DNA from: Lamellibrachia columna
Taxonomy: Eukaryota > Annelida > Polychaeta > Sabellida > Siboglinidae
Direction: 5' to 3'
Length of the DNA: 64,000 nucleotides
Assembly: GCA_963662155.1 (NCBI GenBank)
Contig: OY759263.1
Span: 18,044,894 to 18,108,893, forward strand
The position numbers and the translations under genes were made by a program. Each line of letters begins with the position of its first letter. The first letter of the stretch is position 1. Of the stretch, positions 54,901 to 62,864 are shown piece by piece. The notes below the pieces were generated by a model, which was not told the DNA's origin, searched no databases, and saw only the letters and a list, made by a program, of their open reading frames with translations.

Positions 54901-57900
54901 ACATTATGTTCTTTGACGCCAATGCAGTTAATGTATCAGCATTGAAGCATATTACATTGAACTTAATTTCACTCACTGTTGTAAAAGCCTCGTTCGTGAT
55001 CCAATGCTGAACAAACACATAAAAGCTGTGATACTTGAGAAAGGTGCAAGGCCCGCTGTTTTTAATAAACAGTGAATGGCACGGCTTAATTGATTGCAAT
55101 AATATGATTAATTTTAGTTATGATGAGATGAGCATTAAAATGATTTGATAGTTTCCACAAACCACCATTAATTTATAAACAAAACGAACTGTTTGATGGA
55201 GATCTTGCTTTCTTAGCTCAGAATGTTAGCTAAAGATACACCTGATGACACAGAGAAAGGTCACAAACCTTCCTTGCAGTGGGAATTATTTCGTTTGACA
55301 CATACCACGGTCCCACTGTCTCCATGATCTGACACAACATGGCACTGAAAGAGAAATAACATCAAACAAACTGCAGGAAAAACTCAGGAACACTCAGGTT
55401 CACTAAGTTTCACTCAGGTTCAATAAGTTACACTCAGGTTCACTAAGTTTCACTCAGGTTCAATAAGTTACACTCAGGTTCACTAAGTTTCACTCAGGTT
55501 CAATAAGTTACACACAGGTTCACTAAGTTTCACTCAGGTTCACTAAGTTTCACTCAGGTTCAATAAGTTACACACAGGTTCACTAAGTTTCACTCAGGTT
55601 CAATAAGTTACACACAGGTTCACTAAGTTTCACTCAGGTTCAATAAGTTACACTCAGGTTCAATAAGTTATACTCAGGTTCAATAAGTTACACTCAGGTT
55701 CACTAAGTTTCACTCGGGTTCACTAAGTTTCACTCGGGTTCACTAAGTTTCACTCAGGTTCACTAAGTTTCACTCAGGTTCACTAAGTTTCACTCAGGTT
55801 CACTAAGTTTCACTCAGGCTCACCCATATTCACTCAGTTTCACTCATGTTCACTCATGTTCACTCAAGGGGCATCCAGGTCCACTCAGTCACGAGAGATA
55901 ACAGTTATGCAGATGGCTACTCTCACTGATGCTAAACTTTGATGTTAAAACTTACACATAAAGACATTTTACAATTTGGTTACATTATTGTGGTATATCT
56001 TAGGTAAATCATACACAGTTCGTTTGTATATATATATATATTACATGTAAACTATGTCGGATTAGTAAATACCAACAATTAAGATACCACAATCTGGTAC
56101 ATTGACAAGAGAATATGCAAGATGGACATTTGTGTAAGTAATCTATGCTCAAACATAAGTTACACGAAGGGTCGTTCACAATGGTCAACATTCACCTAGT
56201 CATACAAAACATACTAATTCTCAAACCCTCCTCCCCTCTTTCATACATTTGTACGAACAGGTAAATTTCAACAATTGTGAAGAGACTCTTCTGTGAAGGC
56301 CTCTAATAGTACTTCACATTAATGTTCTTAAATAACACTTAACATTTCAACAACAGCATTTCATTTTACCGATTGCCTACGTATTCGGTAGAAAAGTAAT
56401 AGGTACATATGTTATAGTGTGCTTTCACTTCTACTTGTAGGACAAAGAAGGGCAATACAAACCAGGAACAGAAATCAGTAATCACTTACAATGCATCATG
56501 TTCGATGTAGTCAGGATTCAGCACTTCCTTCAAGATGTCCCTGTGAATGGAAAACAAATACTTCAGTTTTGATATGTGTGTGTCATTGGTATAAAAAAGA
56601 CCTGTACATTCTAATATAGCATGGTATCAAGTCCTTGGGACTGTTTAACGCACCGTACACTTCACCCCCTGACAGACCTCATCATTCCAACGCCATCGCA
56701 ACTTCTCTGGGAAGCTTTCAGCCATGTTGCAATTACTGCACAGACTATTCACTTCTGTCTGTATCCAGGAACATGGGGTGAAAAAAAAATTGCCAAAGCT
56801 TCGAAACAGCAGCAAGAGGATTCAAAGCCAAGTCCCCTCGATTAAGAGTCCTATGTTCTAAACACTGAGCCACTGTGCCCCACGGATGCACCAATAATAG
56901 CGTCAGACCCTCAACTGCGAGGACTGGGGTTCAAATCCACTTGCTGCTGTTCGAAGCTTAGGTGGTTGCGTTAAATGCCAGTTGCCCGAGTTCACATGGC
57001 TGTATAAGCAAGTAAACCTGGCAACAGACCGTGACGGGACACCAGTGATGGAACTCAAAGAGTGAACAGCTATTGCACAGCAGTTGCGCCATGGCTGAAT
57101 TTTAAATGCATTGTGTTTGCATGGACCGGGCTGCCTGGGATGAAATATAATATGCCCTGAGCAATTAGTATTGGAAGGACGCTGTATAAATTGACCAATT
57201 TTGCATTGCTTGAGGAACATGTCACGACAATGAAACTCACCCAAATGACTCTGTCTCGGAGGCGTGCAGGAAGGCTTGGTGGTCGCAGTGCAGGACGAAG
57301 ATAATTGGCGCGAGTAACTCATGCATACCCTGGCATCGATAAGACGTTGTTTCAGTTACACAAGTTTTAAAATAACAATAACAAATTAACTATTTAATCA
57401 CGTTAAAATACATACACATACACCTGTACATATGTGAGGTTACTAGTTATAACCAGTTAATTAACATTAGACATACCAGACTGCATTATATGTTACTTCT
57501 CAACACAATGAGCCTTCTCTAATGCTAACTGTTGCAGATTATAAATAGCATCAGTAATTGGCTAGAAATAGTTCTAAGTACTGGTCTAACTGTGTTATCA
57601 TACTTATGCAATGCGTTAAAATATCTACCATTTACTCTATCAGAACTGTAGTCAACATTAATACAGGTTTTGTCCACTAACTGTTTACGTAACAAAACAG
57701 ACAGCACACACACAAGGGCAAAGCAGAAACAGAACAACAGCTTGTCAACATAATGGCAGTCATATAAAACAATTATTAAAATATGATGATAATGTATATG
57801 ACTCAGCTCATCTACATGTCCACCCCTTAAAAAGGGGATGGAAAATGAACTTTGTCATTTAAAAAAGTTTTAATGCTAAATTATGATCTGTGTATTTTAA

Positions 57901-60900
57901 TAATATAAATAAAATGGCTGTGATTATACACTGATAAAACCCAATGATTCCTCAATGTTTACAAATGAAAATTATGTTTATATTCCTTTATTACTTTTCT
58001 CGTTCTTTTTAATATTTTCTGATTTCCAAATATTTTCTGTGTCATACAAATCATAAAAATATTATGAACTTTTGTATTTCGAAACCTCTCATTATGATAA
58101 AATGCTTTCACAGGATCGACGAGCAGCATTGAAATTCCAAACAGAAACACACCTGTCTATAGGACAGTTTTTCAACGTGACGGGCAAAACAGAAAAGAAC
58201 CATAATCATCGTCTCTCGAAGGCTTGGGGCATTGAAAAACTCAATCTCAGGAAAACTAAAACAAAAACGCACACACATGCATGCACACAATGACAACAGT
58301 AGGTAGCCATCTAATATTCCAAATTATGATTACCCATCACAATAAATAAACAAACTTAAATATGTCACAGCTGTGTTGACAAAAGCGCTATTTTTGCTAA
58401 ATAAACGTTGCACAATTTAGGTTTTAAAAGTTGGTTACTAATTGATTTACAACAATTGTAAACTGATGAAATATAGGGAGATTTAAATATCTATTTTTTG
58501 GTTCGCCACAAATGCAAATACAAAAATTCGAAAAACAACAATAACAATGCTAATTGTAAGAAAATCAATGGATGGTTCTTGTCAACATGCACATGACAGT
58601 GAGTGACATTTCCGCATTGATTTTTTGTAATGTTGAACAACAATAACAAAACAACAATCACAGAAAAATAAAAACTAATAACATCAGTGAAACATAAACA
58701 GCAACTGTAGACAAAAACAGACTGAAACATAAAATGATATCTAGAACAGAAGTACACAAGCAGTGTGACAGGGTGTTACAGAGAGTTGTTAGTACACATG
58801 CATATGACATCATCGTCCCTCGGCTAACCTGGCGGTACGACAGATGTGGGTAGAGTTTGGCATAGATAAAGAGTGTGTCGACCATCAGAGTGCGAACAGG
58901 CTCGGTCCGGAAAAACTGTATACGTGGATAGCTGTGGGAGAAAACAGCAGCTGAAGCAATGACAATGTTGTTTTTCTTGCTGTATGCAAGGATAGCTGTA
59001 AGAGAAAACAACAGCTAATGCAACAAAAAGTTGTTTCACTTGTTGTATGTGTGAATAGCTGTAGGAGGAAACAACAGCTAATGCAATGACAATGTTGTTT
59101 TACTTGCTGTCTACATGGATAGCTATGAGAGAAAACAACAGCTGATGCAATGACAATGTTGCTTTACTTGCTGTCTACATGGATAGCTATGAGAGAAAAC
59201 AACAGCTGATGCAATGACAATGTTGCTTTACTTGCTGTCTACATGGATAGCTATGGGAGTAAACAACAGCTGATGCAACAAAAAGTTGTTTTACTTGATG
59301 TATATGTGGAAAACAGGTGCATCGGAAAAGCTGCATACACTATGGCCAAGCTGACCAAAAGAGTATGGGAAAATAAGATGCTCACTGAGAACACCAAGAT
59401 GAGAATCTACCAGGCCTGTGTGTTGAGCACCCTCCTCTATGGCAGCGAATTGTGGACCACATACATGTGCCAGGAGCGCTGCCTCAACACCTTCCACATG
59501 CGGTGCCTCAAGCGTATCCTCGGCATCACCTGGCAGGATCGTATCTCCTACATTGACATATTGGACCGTGCCAGGATCCGCAGCATGTATTCACTGCTGA
59601 GCCAGAGACGCCTGCGCTGGTTGGGCCATGTACGGCGCATGGAGGATGGCCGCTTGCCGAAAGACATCCTCTGTGGACAACTCACTAGTGGCGCGAGGCC
59701 AGTGGGACGCCCAGCCCTCAGATTCAGGGATGCCTGCAATCGTGACATGAAGGCCTGTGACATCAGCCCCAAAGACTGGGAAGCAGTGGCCGAAGACCAC
59801 ACTGCTTGGCGTCAGGCAACACGCAGAGGCATTGAAAGGGCAGATGAAAAGAAACACCACCATGCGGCTGAGAAGAGGATGCAGCGAAAACAAAAAGCAG
59901 CACTACCACCAATGTCATCCTGTTTCATCTGATTTGGCTGCGGCAAGGACTGCCACTCAAGAATCGGCCTTCACAGCCACAGTGGATGCTGCCAAAATTT
60001 GAAAACTTGACGACAAGTTGACAACGGGGCGCATCAGCATCGTCTCTTCGAGACTATGCTCTGCCTATTATTATGTGGATAGCTGTAAGAAAAAACAACA
60101 GCTGATGCAACGAAAATGTTGTTTTACATGCTGTATATGTGGATAGTTGTAGGATAAAACAACAGCTGATGCACACAAAAATGTTGTTTTACTTGCTCGC
60201 CATGACAATTTGTACTAATCCTAGGTTCAGCTTAAAGCATGGATCTGCATAATGCCATGAGCCATGATGCATACAAGCCAACTCTTACAGTTTACCTGTA
60301 AATGTGGTGAAATTTCTTAAATGTGGTTGTAGTACAGGAACAGGAAACATTACTTATGGCTTTGTGTTTTGAATAAGGCTTTATTCATATCACGGGTTAT
60401 GACCTGCATTTGTCAGACATGTTAATAACAGATCATCAGTGTAAAACATGTCTGAAGATCGACTGTAACAAATATTTTACCTGTGCTTAGTCAGCTGTGC
60501 CCAGGTCTTGTGAGATCGAATCAGTTTAACCCAGTTTGCACAGACCAGAGTGAGTTACTTCTGAGCATGTACAGTAAACCAGTGGTTGTAGGAAATGATA
60601 TGGGTTCAGTTACAAGTTTTATGGATTTATATTATGAGGCTTGTGCACCGCAGGGTTGGCACATGTTCAATGCATGATGTATTTGTGGAAATATGAAGAA
60701 TTTTATAATTCTTATAACTGAATGAAATTGTGTTAGTTTCCACTTACGGTTAGTTTTAAATAAATGGTTTTGATAAAAAAACTATACTCTTGTATTGGGT
60801 ATTACACAGTATAGAAAATATATTATTCCACAACCAAAATCCTGATATCAATCATCTGACACAGATTTTGTCATCCAATGTTTACACTAGTGAACAAGAC

Positions 60901-60993
60901 TAGTACTACTGTTAGTAGGAATCTCACTGACTCATAATGAAACATTATCTACATTTTACAATAGTAATTGTTAATTATATATACTGGTATATG

Positions 60994-61068
<75 letters not shown>

Positions 61069-62864
61069 ATTACATCTATACTATAAAAGAGTTTTGGGCT
61101 GTGTATGTATGCATACTTGTTTGTTCATTTATATCAGGTACATACGCGAAAACGGGGCCGACATTTTGTAGACGTGGTCGTGCTCAGGGGCCCATGAGGA
61201 TGGTTCAGACATTTAACTTTTTCTAAATTCCCTCTGGGGTGGGGCCTTGGGAAGTCAAAATATAAAAAGGCAGCAGTGGAAGTTGCAACAGTGGAATTAT
61301 TATTTTTCTATGATGCCTAATAATGACGCCTACAAATTTGTCGCTGGATGTATACAGCAATTTTGAATACCTCACATGATTAACATCATGTTCTGAAGGA
61401 AATACCATTTGAATGATTATTTTTTTCTTATTCTTATTATGATTATGGTTTAAATGAAACAATTCTCAAATCCCGCCATCTTATTTCTGGTCACGGATGA
61501 CAGAATAATTCAAAGCTAACAAACACAGCACAGATGTACCTTAACTTGAATCAACCATATCTGATATTTTGCAGACGGACTGGGGAATTACTCAGTCACT
61601 AGTAAACTGTAAAGGATGAGGCTGGTCACTGGTATTAGTAACATACGTGCGGATGACGTCTTGCTGAATCGTCATCCGCAGTTCATCGTCCTTGAAGTAC
61701 TGATTCCAAGGACTCTAAGGAAACAAAAACAAGATCAGATTTACAAAGTTATAGAGGTAGACAACAAGATTTAAAAACATATAACAAGATTGCGATCCAA
61801 AGCAAAAACCACAGATGGCAAGTGGACAAGAAAGCCATTGGCTTGTTAAGAGGCCAACGATTATTCCTCATTCATCATCTGTAGCCTACAAATATTACAT
61901 TTCCAAACAGAAATACAGAGTGAATATACTGTTATCTCTGATGCATTCTTTATTGATCATTACTGCAACAGTATCTAATTTACGGGTGAAACTGAAATTG
62001 CAATATATGTGTAACTAGCGCTGAAAGAAAAAATATGCATAATTAAACATTAATATTTTTAGGTTATAATTTTAATATCAGGGTGATTCCTATGCTAGCA
62101 GCGACCAAGCCTGGTGTTAATAGGAATCTTTCTGACCAATTTTAAAAATGTAGTTTGTTATTTAACATGTACTGTAAATAACGATGTATCAGAAATTACC
62201 GGAATCTCCCACTTTTATTAAACACATTCTGGGTAAACCAGTGGCATGGTATTCCTGACTTTTGTTGCACATGGTTAGTTTTATTATACATTTTTAGGTG
62301 GTTGCTCATTGGCCACTGTTTAAAAATTACAGCCAACAAGATTGGGACCACTCCCAATTTTCCCCAACATAATCGCACCAAAAGTTGGCCCCAGTGTTGC
62401 TGGTTACATGTGTTGTAAGTCAAAACAAATGTGTTCTGTGTTACCTCCATGCTCTGTGACAACGGATTATTAACCTCAAGGTCAGCTTGAACCTCCACAT
62501 TTCTTGGGTTTACCACCAGCTGAAAAAAACAGTATAATAAAATAGACAGAACTGTTTAAAAAATAAGCAGGCCCGTCCCCAGGTATATGAAAAGCATATA
62601 CACAATCAACTGGGATTTCTGGGATGATTTCTGAAAAAACTTACAGTTTAAACAAATTCTTTCAATAAGGGGGTTTGTTTGAACCCCTGAATCCCACCCG
62701 AGGATGGGCATGATACATATTTCTCTAACAACTGCAAACGTGGATTATGTTACCTGACGAAAAACTCTAGTTACCTTTTCTTTTAAGTTATCATATTTCT
62801 TCCTCCATACCCGTGTTCTGTTGATCCATGCCGACTGGTCTTCTGGTAAGACCTGAAGATATAG
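45398..62864 (-). CDS. TBC1D5: TBC1D5-like Rab GTPase-activating protein, fifteen internal exons
   Basis: TBC1 domain family member 5: a GAP for Rab7-type GTPases that binds retromer and autophagy proteins on endosomes. Fifteen exons (listed A to O) join with fully consistent phases into 574 codons. The TBC domain is near complete: INRTR and NPLSQ at the N-terminal side, QQDVIRTYP with the catalytic Arg, SYRQGMHELLAP with the catalytic Gln, EIAPQIYG, RWLRLLFGREF and DYIFVAM. A long Ser-rich linker follows, and then a C-terminal coiled segment with DELLVPLAGLKQ. These match my memory of vertebrate TBC1D5 in order and spacing. The first coding exons lie right of 64000 and the 3' end is not found. 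Both catalytic fingers are present, so the GAP should be active. Confidence 0.9.
45493..45690. repeat. 13-bp tandem array abutting TBC1D5 exon O
   Basis: About 15 copies of ATAAG(T/G)ACACAAC; read on the coding strand it is a T/G/C-rich tract leading straight into the acceptor. Two unit types, T and G, occur in clusters. Confidence 0.95.
45691..45765 (-). mobile_element. LINE 3'-tail fragment
   Basis: On the minus strand CAGCGCTATACAAATAAA ... TTATTATTGTTG, the usual end of L2-type elements (GCGCTATAxAAA plus TTA repeats). Only the last 70 bases remain. Confidence 0.6.
45849..45931. repeat. (AT)n microsatellite
   Basis: About 41 AT dinucleotides in TBC1D5 intron N. Confidence 0.95.
46062..46184 (+). 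pseudogene. CR1 ORF2 scrap with internal deletion
   Basis: DVSSLPVPDAN-like text, LGQLIVTPVMVGKK-like text, then a jump to SPVDIIYFNFQKAFDKMP. The parts between are deleted. It runs into the 0.6-kb dispersed repeat. Confidence 0.7.
46185..46800. repeat. Dispersed 0.6-kb element, copy B
   Basis: Matches 39643-40255 almost throughout, including the CR1-derived lead-in and the junction GCCATCGGTGCAAAGTGG. The terminal GGAATTGGTATTTTGTAATT repeats are more numerous here (four). Confidence 0.85.
46801..46985. repeat. Dispersed repeat related to 51186-51352
   Basis: GAAAAGTGGTGCCAACTGTTTA ... CAAATTACAATAATTATGGATC ... GGTATATATATAT also occurs at 51206-51352. The inner hairpin arm is decayed here. 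Confidence 0.75.
47050..47500. other. TBC1D5 intron N, unannotated
   Basis: AT-rich sequence with no recognised element. Confidence 0.35.
47505..49640 (-). mobile_element. L2-clade LINE copy, internally deleted
   Basis: The 3' end on the minus strand is TGTAAAGCGCCATTATGTGA ... GCACTATATAAACATCATA with a TTATTATTA tail at 47505-47515, the classic L2 terminus. Coding remnants in order: RSVKNKTLSIADYITTQDYD and ITETWRGSGIDANC (endonuclease), SIIVGDVTF, DSVITKDSDN, then a deletion removing most of the reverse transcriptase, KMEVILFTYRHGLKSLSNIA, RTGYYHLRNIGRIRQYLSND, VTSRLD, and a C-terminal FQRQLKTFLFRHAY. It is dead. Confidence 0.85.
48050..49467 (-). pseudogene. L2 ORF2 remnant
   Basis: The readable frames are 48050-48397 (after the catalytic region), 48484-48918 (endonuclease, with HRFKDSLSTCGLRQHV and GHTLDSVI) and parts of 48960-49470. 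No FADD/YADD motif remains: the RT core is missing between about 48420 and 48480. Confidence 0.82.
49975..50074 (-). CDS. TBC1D5: TBC1D5 exon N
   Basis: Acceptor cattgtag inside the last unit of a 45-bp array. PSSPSPDVSTLMSRLDHVET, then MCQQCADKMDIHI plus one base at donor gtatgt. Matches the L-x-x-x-M-C-x-x-C-A-x-x-M-D-x-H segment of the C-terminal coiled region. Confidence 0.8.
50068..50297. repeat. 45-bp tandem array overlapping the TBC1D5 exon N acceptor
   Basis: Five full units of TTGGCTACAATGTATAGGGA ... CTGACAGTTAAC, alternating with a TTGACTACAATGTATATGG variant to give a 90-bp higher-order period. On the coding strand every unit contains TTCTCCCTATACATTGTAG, the acceptor used for exon N. 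Confidence 0.95.
50654..50883 (-). CDS. TBC1D5: TBC1D5 exon M
   Basis: Acceptor tttgcag, 230 bases: Ser/Lys-rich disordered linker (RKLSSTSLSDVQGSSKWKRS; then FSGVFDASRKSSTLPSNYRS) ending SAQP at donor gtaaga, phase 0. Assigned by phase and the similar disordered region in TBC1D5. Confidence 0.7.
51202..51253. repeat. Imperfect inverted repeat (hairpin)
   Basis: AACTGAAAAGTGGTGCCA at 51202-51219 pairs with TGGCAACACTTTTCAGTT at 51236-51253 with one mismatch; the loop is 16 bases. Part of the dispersed repeat shared with 46801-46985. Confidence 0.85.
51786..52034 (-). CDS. TBC1D5: TBC1D5 exon L
   Basis: Acceptor ccccag, 249 bases, ARQHSLLRDNIQVDSL, a lysine-rich stretch, GLSTLTRKLNRP, a Ser/Thr-rich tail and KEDFSQ at donor gtgccg. 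A second in-frame acceptor (atttcag, exon start 51968) would skip 22 codons, so two isoforms are possible. Resembles the TBC1D5 linker with its x-F-G-R-K-L segment. Confidence 0.7.
52191..52284 (-). CDS. TBC1D5: TBC1D5 exon K
   Basis: Acceptor ctccag; QYQRPPLYTHQTSLSPPENS, then YYRDGHSAGTT plus one base at donor gtacat. Beyond the TBC domain; poorly conserved, so the call rests on phase and position. Confidence 0.65.
52315..52435. repeat. Short tandem repeat in TBC1D5 intron J
   Basis: GCAGTTAAAACTCCCTGCATAA-type unit of about 38 bases repeated three times, just past the exon K acceptor side. Confidence 0.8.
52831..52935. repeat. 22-bp tandem array
   Basis: Five copies of ACAATACTGACAATGTTATA plus TA. 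Confidence 0.92.
53162..53268 (-). CDS. TBC1D5: TBC1D5 exon J
   Basis: Acceptor gttccag; LLGSDYTSCLGVLMHYPAIG, then DVHYFIQRALYLREPN at donor gtcagt, phase 0. The upstream intron sequence, to within 13 bases of the exon, is a CR1 3' fragment. Confidence 0.88.
53281..53532 (-). mobile_element. CR1 3' fragment next to TBC1D5 exon J
   Basis: The minus strand reads LRVDQIEVFKILNGYDNIDS, then RLDIRSYSFSQRTIN, with a small deletion. It stops at ATTTAACAATATTG, 13 bases from the exon J acceptor, so the 3' end of the intron is mostly LINE-derived. Confidence 0.85.
53799..53941 (-). CDS. TBC1D5: TBC1D5 exon I
   Basis: Acceptor ctgcag; RWLRLLFGREFAMQDLLVLW, DAIFADGISFDLVDYIFVAM, then MMFLRET at donor gtaagt. 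R-W-x-x-L-x-x-R-E-F and W-D are generic TBC motifs. Confidence 0.92.
54275..54430 (+). repeat. Diverged third copy of the 62.2/63.7 kb repeat
   Basis: CAGTTGCTGATTGGCCACTT and AAATTGGTCCCAGCTGCAAT resemble the TTGCT-ATTGGCCACT and CCAACAAGATTGGGACCACT parts of 62195-62400. Confidence 0.45.
54647..54807 (-). CDS. TBC1D5: TBC1D5 exon H
   Basis: Acceptor atttcag; TFSGQPFSRSPDLHPSNVII, a helix with RIQDYILKRFDPEL, then QQMEIAPQIYG, the conserved strand of the second half of the domain. Donor gtgagt leaves two bases. Confidence 0.9.
55269..55344 (-). CDS. TBC1D5: TBC1D5 exon G
   Basis: Acceptor ctttcag; FAMLCQIMETVGPWYVSNEI, then IPTARK at donor gtttgt, phase 0. A 20-bp tandem array begins about 35 bases upstream of the acceptor on the coding strand. 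Confidence 0.85.
55379..55830. repeat. 20-bp tandem array upstream of TBC1D5 exon G
   Basis: About 22 units of CACTCAGGTTCACTAAGTTT and CACTCAGGTTCAATAAGTTA, often alternating (40-bp period). It begins 35 bases from the exon G acceptor. Confidence 0.95.
55861..56489. other. TBC1D5 intron F, remaining part
   Basis: AT-rich sequence with a short (TA)n at 56028-56041. No element recognised. Confidence 0.4.
56490..56540 (-). CDS. TBC1D5: TBC1D5 exon F
   Basis: Acceptor ttcacag, 51 bases, DILKEVLNPDYIEHDA and a split codon at donor gtaagt. Matches the V-L-N-P-x-Y-x-E-H-D-A block. Confidence 0.85.
56620..56882 (-). mobile_element. tRNA-derived SINE, minus orientation
   Basis: Read from 56882 leftwards it starts GGGGCACAGTGGCTCAGTGT (A-box-like TGGCTCAGTG), then GGCTTTGAATCC (B-box-like) about 40 bases on, then CTTGCTGCTGTTTCGAAGCT and a non-tRNA body. 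This is pol III promoter spacing of a tRNA-derived SINE. It lies head to head with a second copy. Confidence 0.7.
56883..57200 (+). mobile_element. tRNA-derived SINE, plus orientation
   Basis: Contains the B-box GGGGTTCAAATCCACTTGCT at about 56928 and the shared CTTGCTGCTGTTCGAAGCTT. It continues as a SINE body (AGTTGCGCCATGGCTG) to about 57200, 40 bases before the donor of exon E. Together with its neighbour it forms an inverted pair. Confidence 0.65.
57241..57329 (-). CDS. TBC1D5: TBC1D5 exon E
   Basis: Acceptor tgccag; GMHELLAPIIFVLHCDHQAF, then LHASETESF at donor gtgagt with two bases left. Almost the textbook TBC1D5 sequence after the Gln finger. Confidence 0.92.
57330..58828. other. 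TBC1D5 intron D
   Basis: AT-rich sequence without a recognised element; the ORFs look random. Confidence 0.4.
58829..58931 (-). CDS. TBC1D5: TBC1D5 exon D (catalytic Gln)
   Basis: Acceptor cccacag; YPRIQFFRTEPVRTLMVDTL, then FIYAKLYPHLSYRQ at donor gttagc. The last codon is the glutamine finger of the Y-x-Q-G motif; Gly comes from exon E. The first 16 bases of the exon and its acceptor are copied in the adjoining 64-bp array. Confidence 0.88.
58925..59310. repeat. 64-bp tandem array copying the TBC1D5 exon D acceptor (part 1)
   Basis: GGATAGCTGTRRGAGAAAAC recurs at about 58927, 58989, 59052, 59116, 59181 and 59246. On the coding strand each unit reads TTTTCTC(C/T)(C/T)ACAGCTATC-CACATATACAG, i.e. 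a copy of the exon D acceptor and its first 16 bases. The first unit is the real splice site. Confidence 0.93.
59311..60073 (+). mobile_element. 5'-truncated LINE inserted in the 64-bp array
   Basis: Flanked by TATGTGGA on both sides (59303-59310 and 60074-60081), a likely 8-bp target site duplication, and ends in TATTATTA. It contains only the C-terminal part of a non-LTR protein and belongs to a family different from the RTE and CR1 elements above. Confidence 0.82.
59318..59932 (+). pseudogene. LINE protein C-terminus, stop inside the zinc finger
   Basis: Reads IGKAAYTMAKLTKRVW, KMRIYQACVLSTLLYGSELW, MRCLKRILGITWQDRISY, RLRWLGHVRRMEDGRLPKDI, and a basic tail. TGA at 59930 ends it, but the same frame continues FGCGKDCHSRIGLHSHSGC, a C2H2-type finger whose first Cys probably stood at the TGA. 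No reverse transcriptase core is present. Confidence 0.82.
60074..60200. repeat. 64-bp tandem array (part 2)
   Basis: Two more units after the LINE insertion, at about 60076 and 60141. Confidence 0.9.
60201..61646. other. TBC1D5 intron C, remaining part
   Basis: AT-rich; (AT)n microsatellite at 61000-61060 with TATG flanks. A repeat-like segment around 61085-61210 (GTGTATGTATGCATACTTGT ... GGGGCCGACATTTTG) is not identified. Confidence 0.4.
61000..61060. repeat. (AT)n microsatellite
   Basis: About 30 AT dinucleotides with GTATG/CATG flanks. Confidence 0.95.
61647..61714 (-). CDS. TBC1D5: TBC1D5 exon C (catalytic Arg)
   Basis: Acceptor ccttag; reads SPWNQYFKDDELRMTIQQDV, then IR and a split Thr codon at donor gtatgt. 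Carries the I-x-x-D-x-x-R-T motif with the arginine finger of TBC-type GAPs; the motif is completed by exon D. Confidence 0.88.
61762..61885 (-). mobile_element. CR1 3'-end fragment
   Basis: AACAAGATTTAAAAACATAT and AACAAGATTGCGATCCAAAG, then the CAGATGGCAAGTGGACAAG 3' UTR motif and the terminal YxRR-like codons. About 120 bases, in TBC1D5 intron B. Confidence 0.8.
62190..62400 (-). repeat. Interspersed repeat, first arm of an inverted pair
   Basis: CCGGAATCTCCCACTTTTAT ... CATGGTTAGTTTTATTATAC ... GGTTGCTCATTGGCCACTGT ... TTGGGACCACTCCCAATTTT. The reverse complement recurs at 63640-63845. It ends about 45 bases from TBC1D5 exon B. Confidence 0.85.
62445..62519 (-). CDS. TBC1D5: TBC1D5 exon B
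   Basis: Acceptor tttcag, 25 codons: LVVNPRNVEVQADLEVNNPL, then SQSME at donor gtaaca. The N-N-P-L-S-Q motif is specific to TBC1D5-like TBC domains. Phase 0-0. Confidence 0.88.
62775..62864 (-). CDS. TBC1D5: TBC1D5 exon A
   Basis: Acceptor gtttcag, 30 codons: LYLQVLPEDQSAWINRTRVW, then a basic helix ending NLKEK at donor gtaact. Phase 0 at both ends. Matches the start of the TBC domain (L-x-V-L-P-x-D-x-x-x-W). Confidence 0.85.

Noticed and set aside
55379..55830. Regular repeats with CRISPR-like appearance
   Set aside because: Direct tandem array of 20-bp units with no spacers.
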